From NCBI GenBank assembly GCA_011049795.1, contig DRHD01000060.1, forward strand, positions 1 to 7,310: a stretch of 7,310 nt of DNA, read 5' to 3'. Position 1 is the first letter of the stretch. Each line of letters begins with the position of its first letter. The notes under the pieces were generated by a model. The model was not told the origin of the DNA. It saw only the letters and a list, made by a program, of their open reading frames with translations, and searched no databases. This document shows positions 7,034-7,310 of this stretch, piece after piece. Position numbers and translations under genes: made by a program. The stretch is from Porticoccus sp. Lineage in GTDB: Bacteria; Pseudomonadota; Gammaproteobacteria; Pseudomonadales; Porticoccaceae.

Positions 7034-7291
7034 ATGGGCGATTACAGCGTGAATAAAGTGGCTATCAGAGAGCGTATGACTAAGGGCAAATTTGCGGGTG
7101 GGGCCATCAGCTTTAAGCTGGAGGCCGCCATTCAACTCATTGCGGATTTAGATGTCGCTGTGCTCTCGCCAACACAAATTAAATCCGCACTGTCGGAAAA
7201 GCCAATACCTATCCCGTTCTCAGATACTGGATTAAAAGTGTTTCAGGAAACTGCCTTTAAAGTAGCCTATGCCGCGCATATATTGAAGTAG
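7034..7291 (+). CDS. Hypothetical protein of 85 aa ending inside the right repeat arm
   Basis: I do not recognise this protein. It begins at ATG 7034 in the spacer, and codon 72 onward (bases 7247-7291) lies in the right arm; the arm begins exactly on a codon boundary. The sequence is mildly basic, with alternating hydrophobic stretches (AISFKLEAAIQLIADLDVAV) and a Pro-rich PIPIPF; there is no signal peptide, membrane helix or cysteine. No Shine-Dalgarno site precedes 7034. ATG 7076 has a purine-rich AGAGAGCG just upstream and would give 71 aa. The protein-like character supports coding, and the left arm copy is best read as derived from this end. The gene could be real, a fragment carried by a small mobile element, or a chance frame in a rearranged region. 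Confidence 0.4.
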   Translation: MGDYSVNKVAIRERMTKGKFAGGAISFKLEAAIQLIADLDVAVLSPTQIKSALSEKPIPIPFSDTGLKVFQETAFKVAYAAHILK

Positions 7292-7310
7292 AGGCTTCTA
7301 TATTGTGCGC
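7247..7310. repeat. Right arm of the 64-bp inverted repeat, running to the window edge
   Basis: Exact reverse complement of 6950-7013. It contains codons 72-85 and the stop of the 85-codon ORF, then a short tail. The outer 37 bp (7274-7310) can fold as an imperfect hairpin with the stop codon in its loop, which might also serve as a 3' structure for that transcript. Because the match is still perfect at the last base, the repeat may continue outside the window. Confidence 0.95.

Overview
The window looks like chromosomal DNA of a gammaproteobacterium, possibly marine. The RnfD, RnfG and RnfE sequences are very close to the Rnf/Rsx proteins of Enterobacteria, Vibrio and Pseudomonas relatives, and the other genes (a SulP anion transporter and a single-domain PilZ protein) fit that group. 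This taxonomic reading is inference from remembered protein families; no search was run.

Left part (1-2298): the 3' half of an rnf operon on the + strand, in the order rnfD (5' end cut by the window edge), rnfG, rnfE. The genes are packed with a 3-nt gap and an 8-nt overlap. Together with RnfA, RnfB and RnfC (not in the window) they form the membrane-bound Rnf complex, which couples ferredoxin/NAD redox chemistry to ion movement or, as Rsx, keeps SoxR reduced. The two covalent-flavin (S/T)GAT motifs and the paired RnfE cysteines are present, so the complex looks functional. RnfG carries an in-frame 24-bp duplication-like insertion and a Pro/Thr/Ser/Ala-rich tail.

Middle (2299-4392): a 297-bp intergenic stretch with a good sigma70-like promoter followed by four imperfect 17-18 bp tandem repeats in the probable 5' leader. 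It precedes a 578-aa thiamine-diphosphate enzyme of the acetolactate synthase/2-oxoacid decarboxylase superfamily whose substrate cannot be assigned. The usual nth gene is not found directly after rnfE.

Right-middle (4393-6720): on the - strand, a SulP/SLC26-type anion transporter with a C-terminal STAS domain, convergent with the thiamine-diphosphate gene. A 375-bp region with only small inverted repeats follows, then a - strand PilZ (cyclic-di-GMP-binding) protein.

Right end (6721-7310): no gene I recognise. The striking feature is a perfect 64-bp inverted repeat (6950-7013 and 7247-7310) around a 233-bp spacer. An 85-codon ORF starts in the spacer and has its last 14 codons and stop inside the right arm. 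The left arm therefore encodes the same C-terminus on the other strand, so inversion of the spacer would move the ORF to the opposite strand without changing its product. The right arm reaches the last base of the window, so its true length is unknown, and an assembly or amplification artefact has to be excluded. This is the best candidate in the window for something undescribed.
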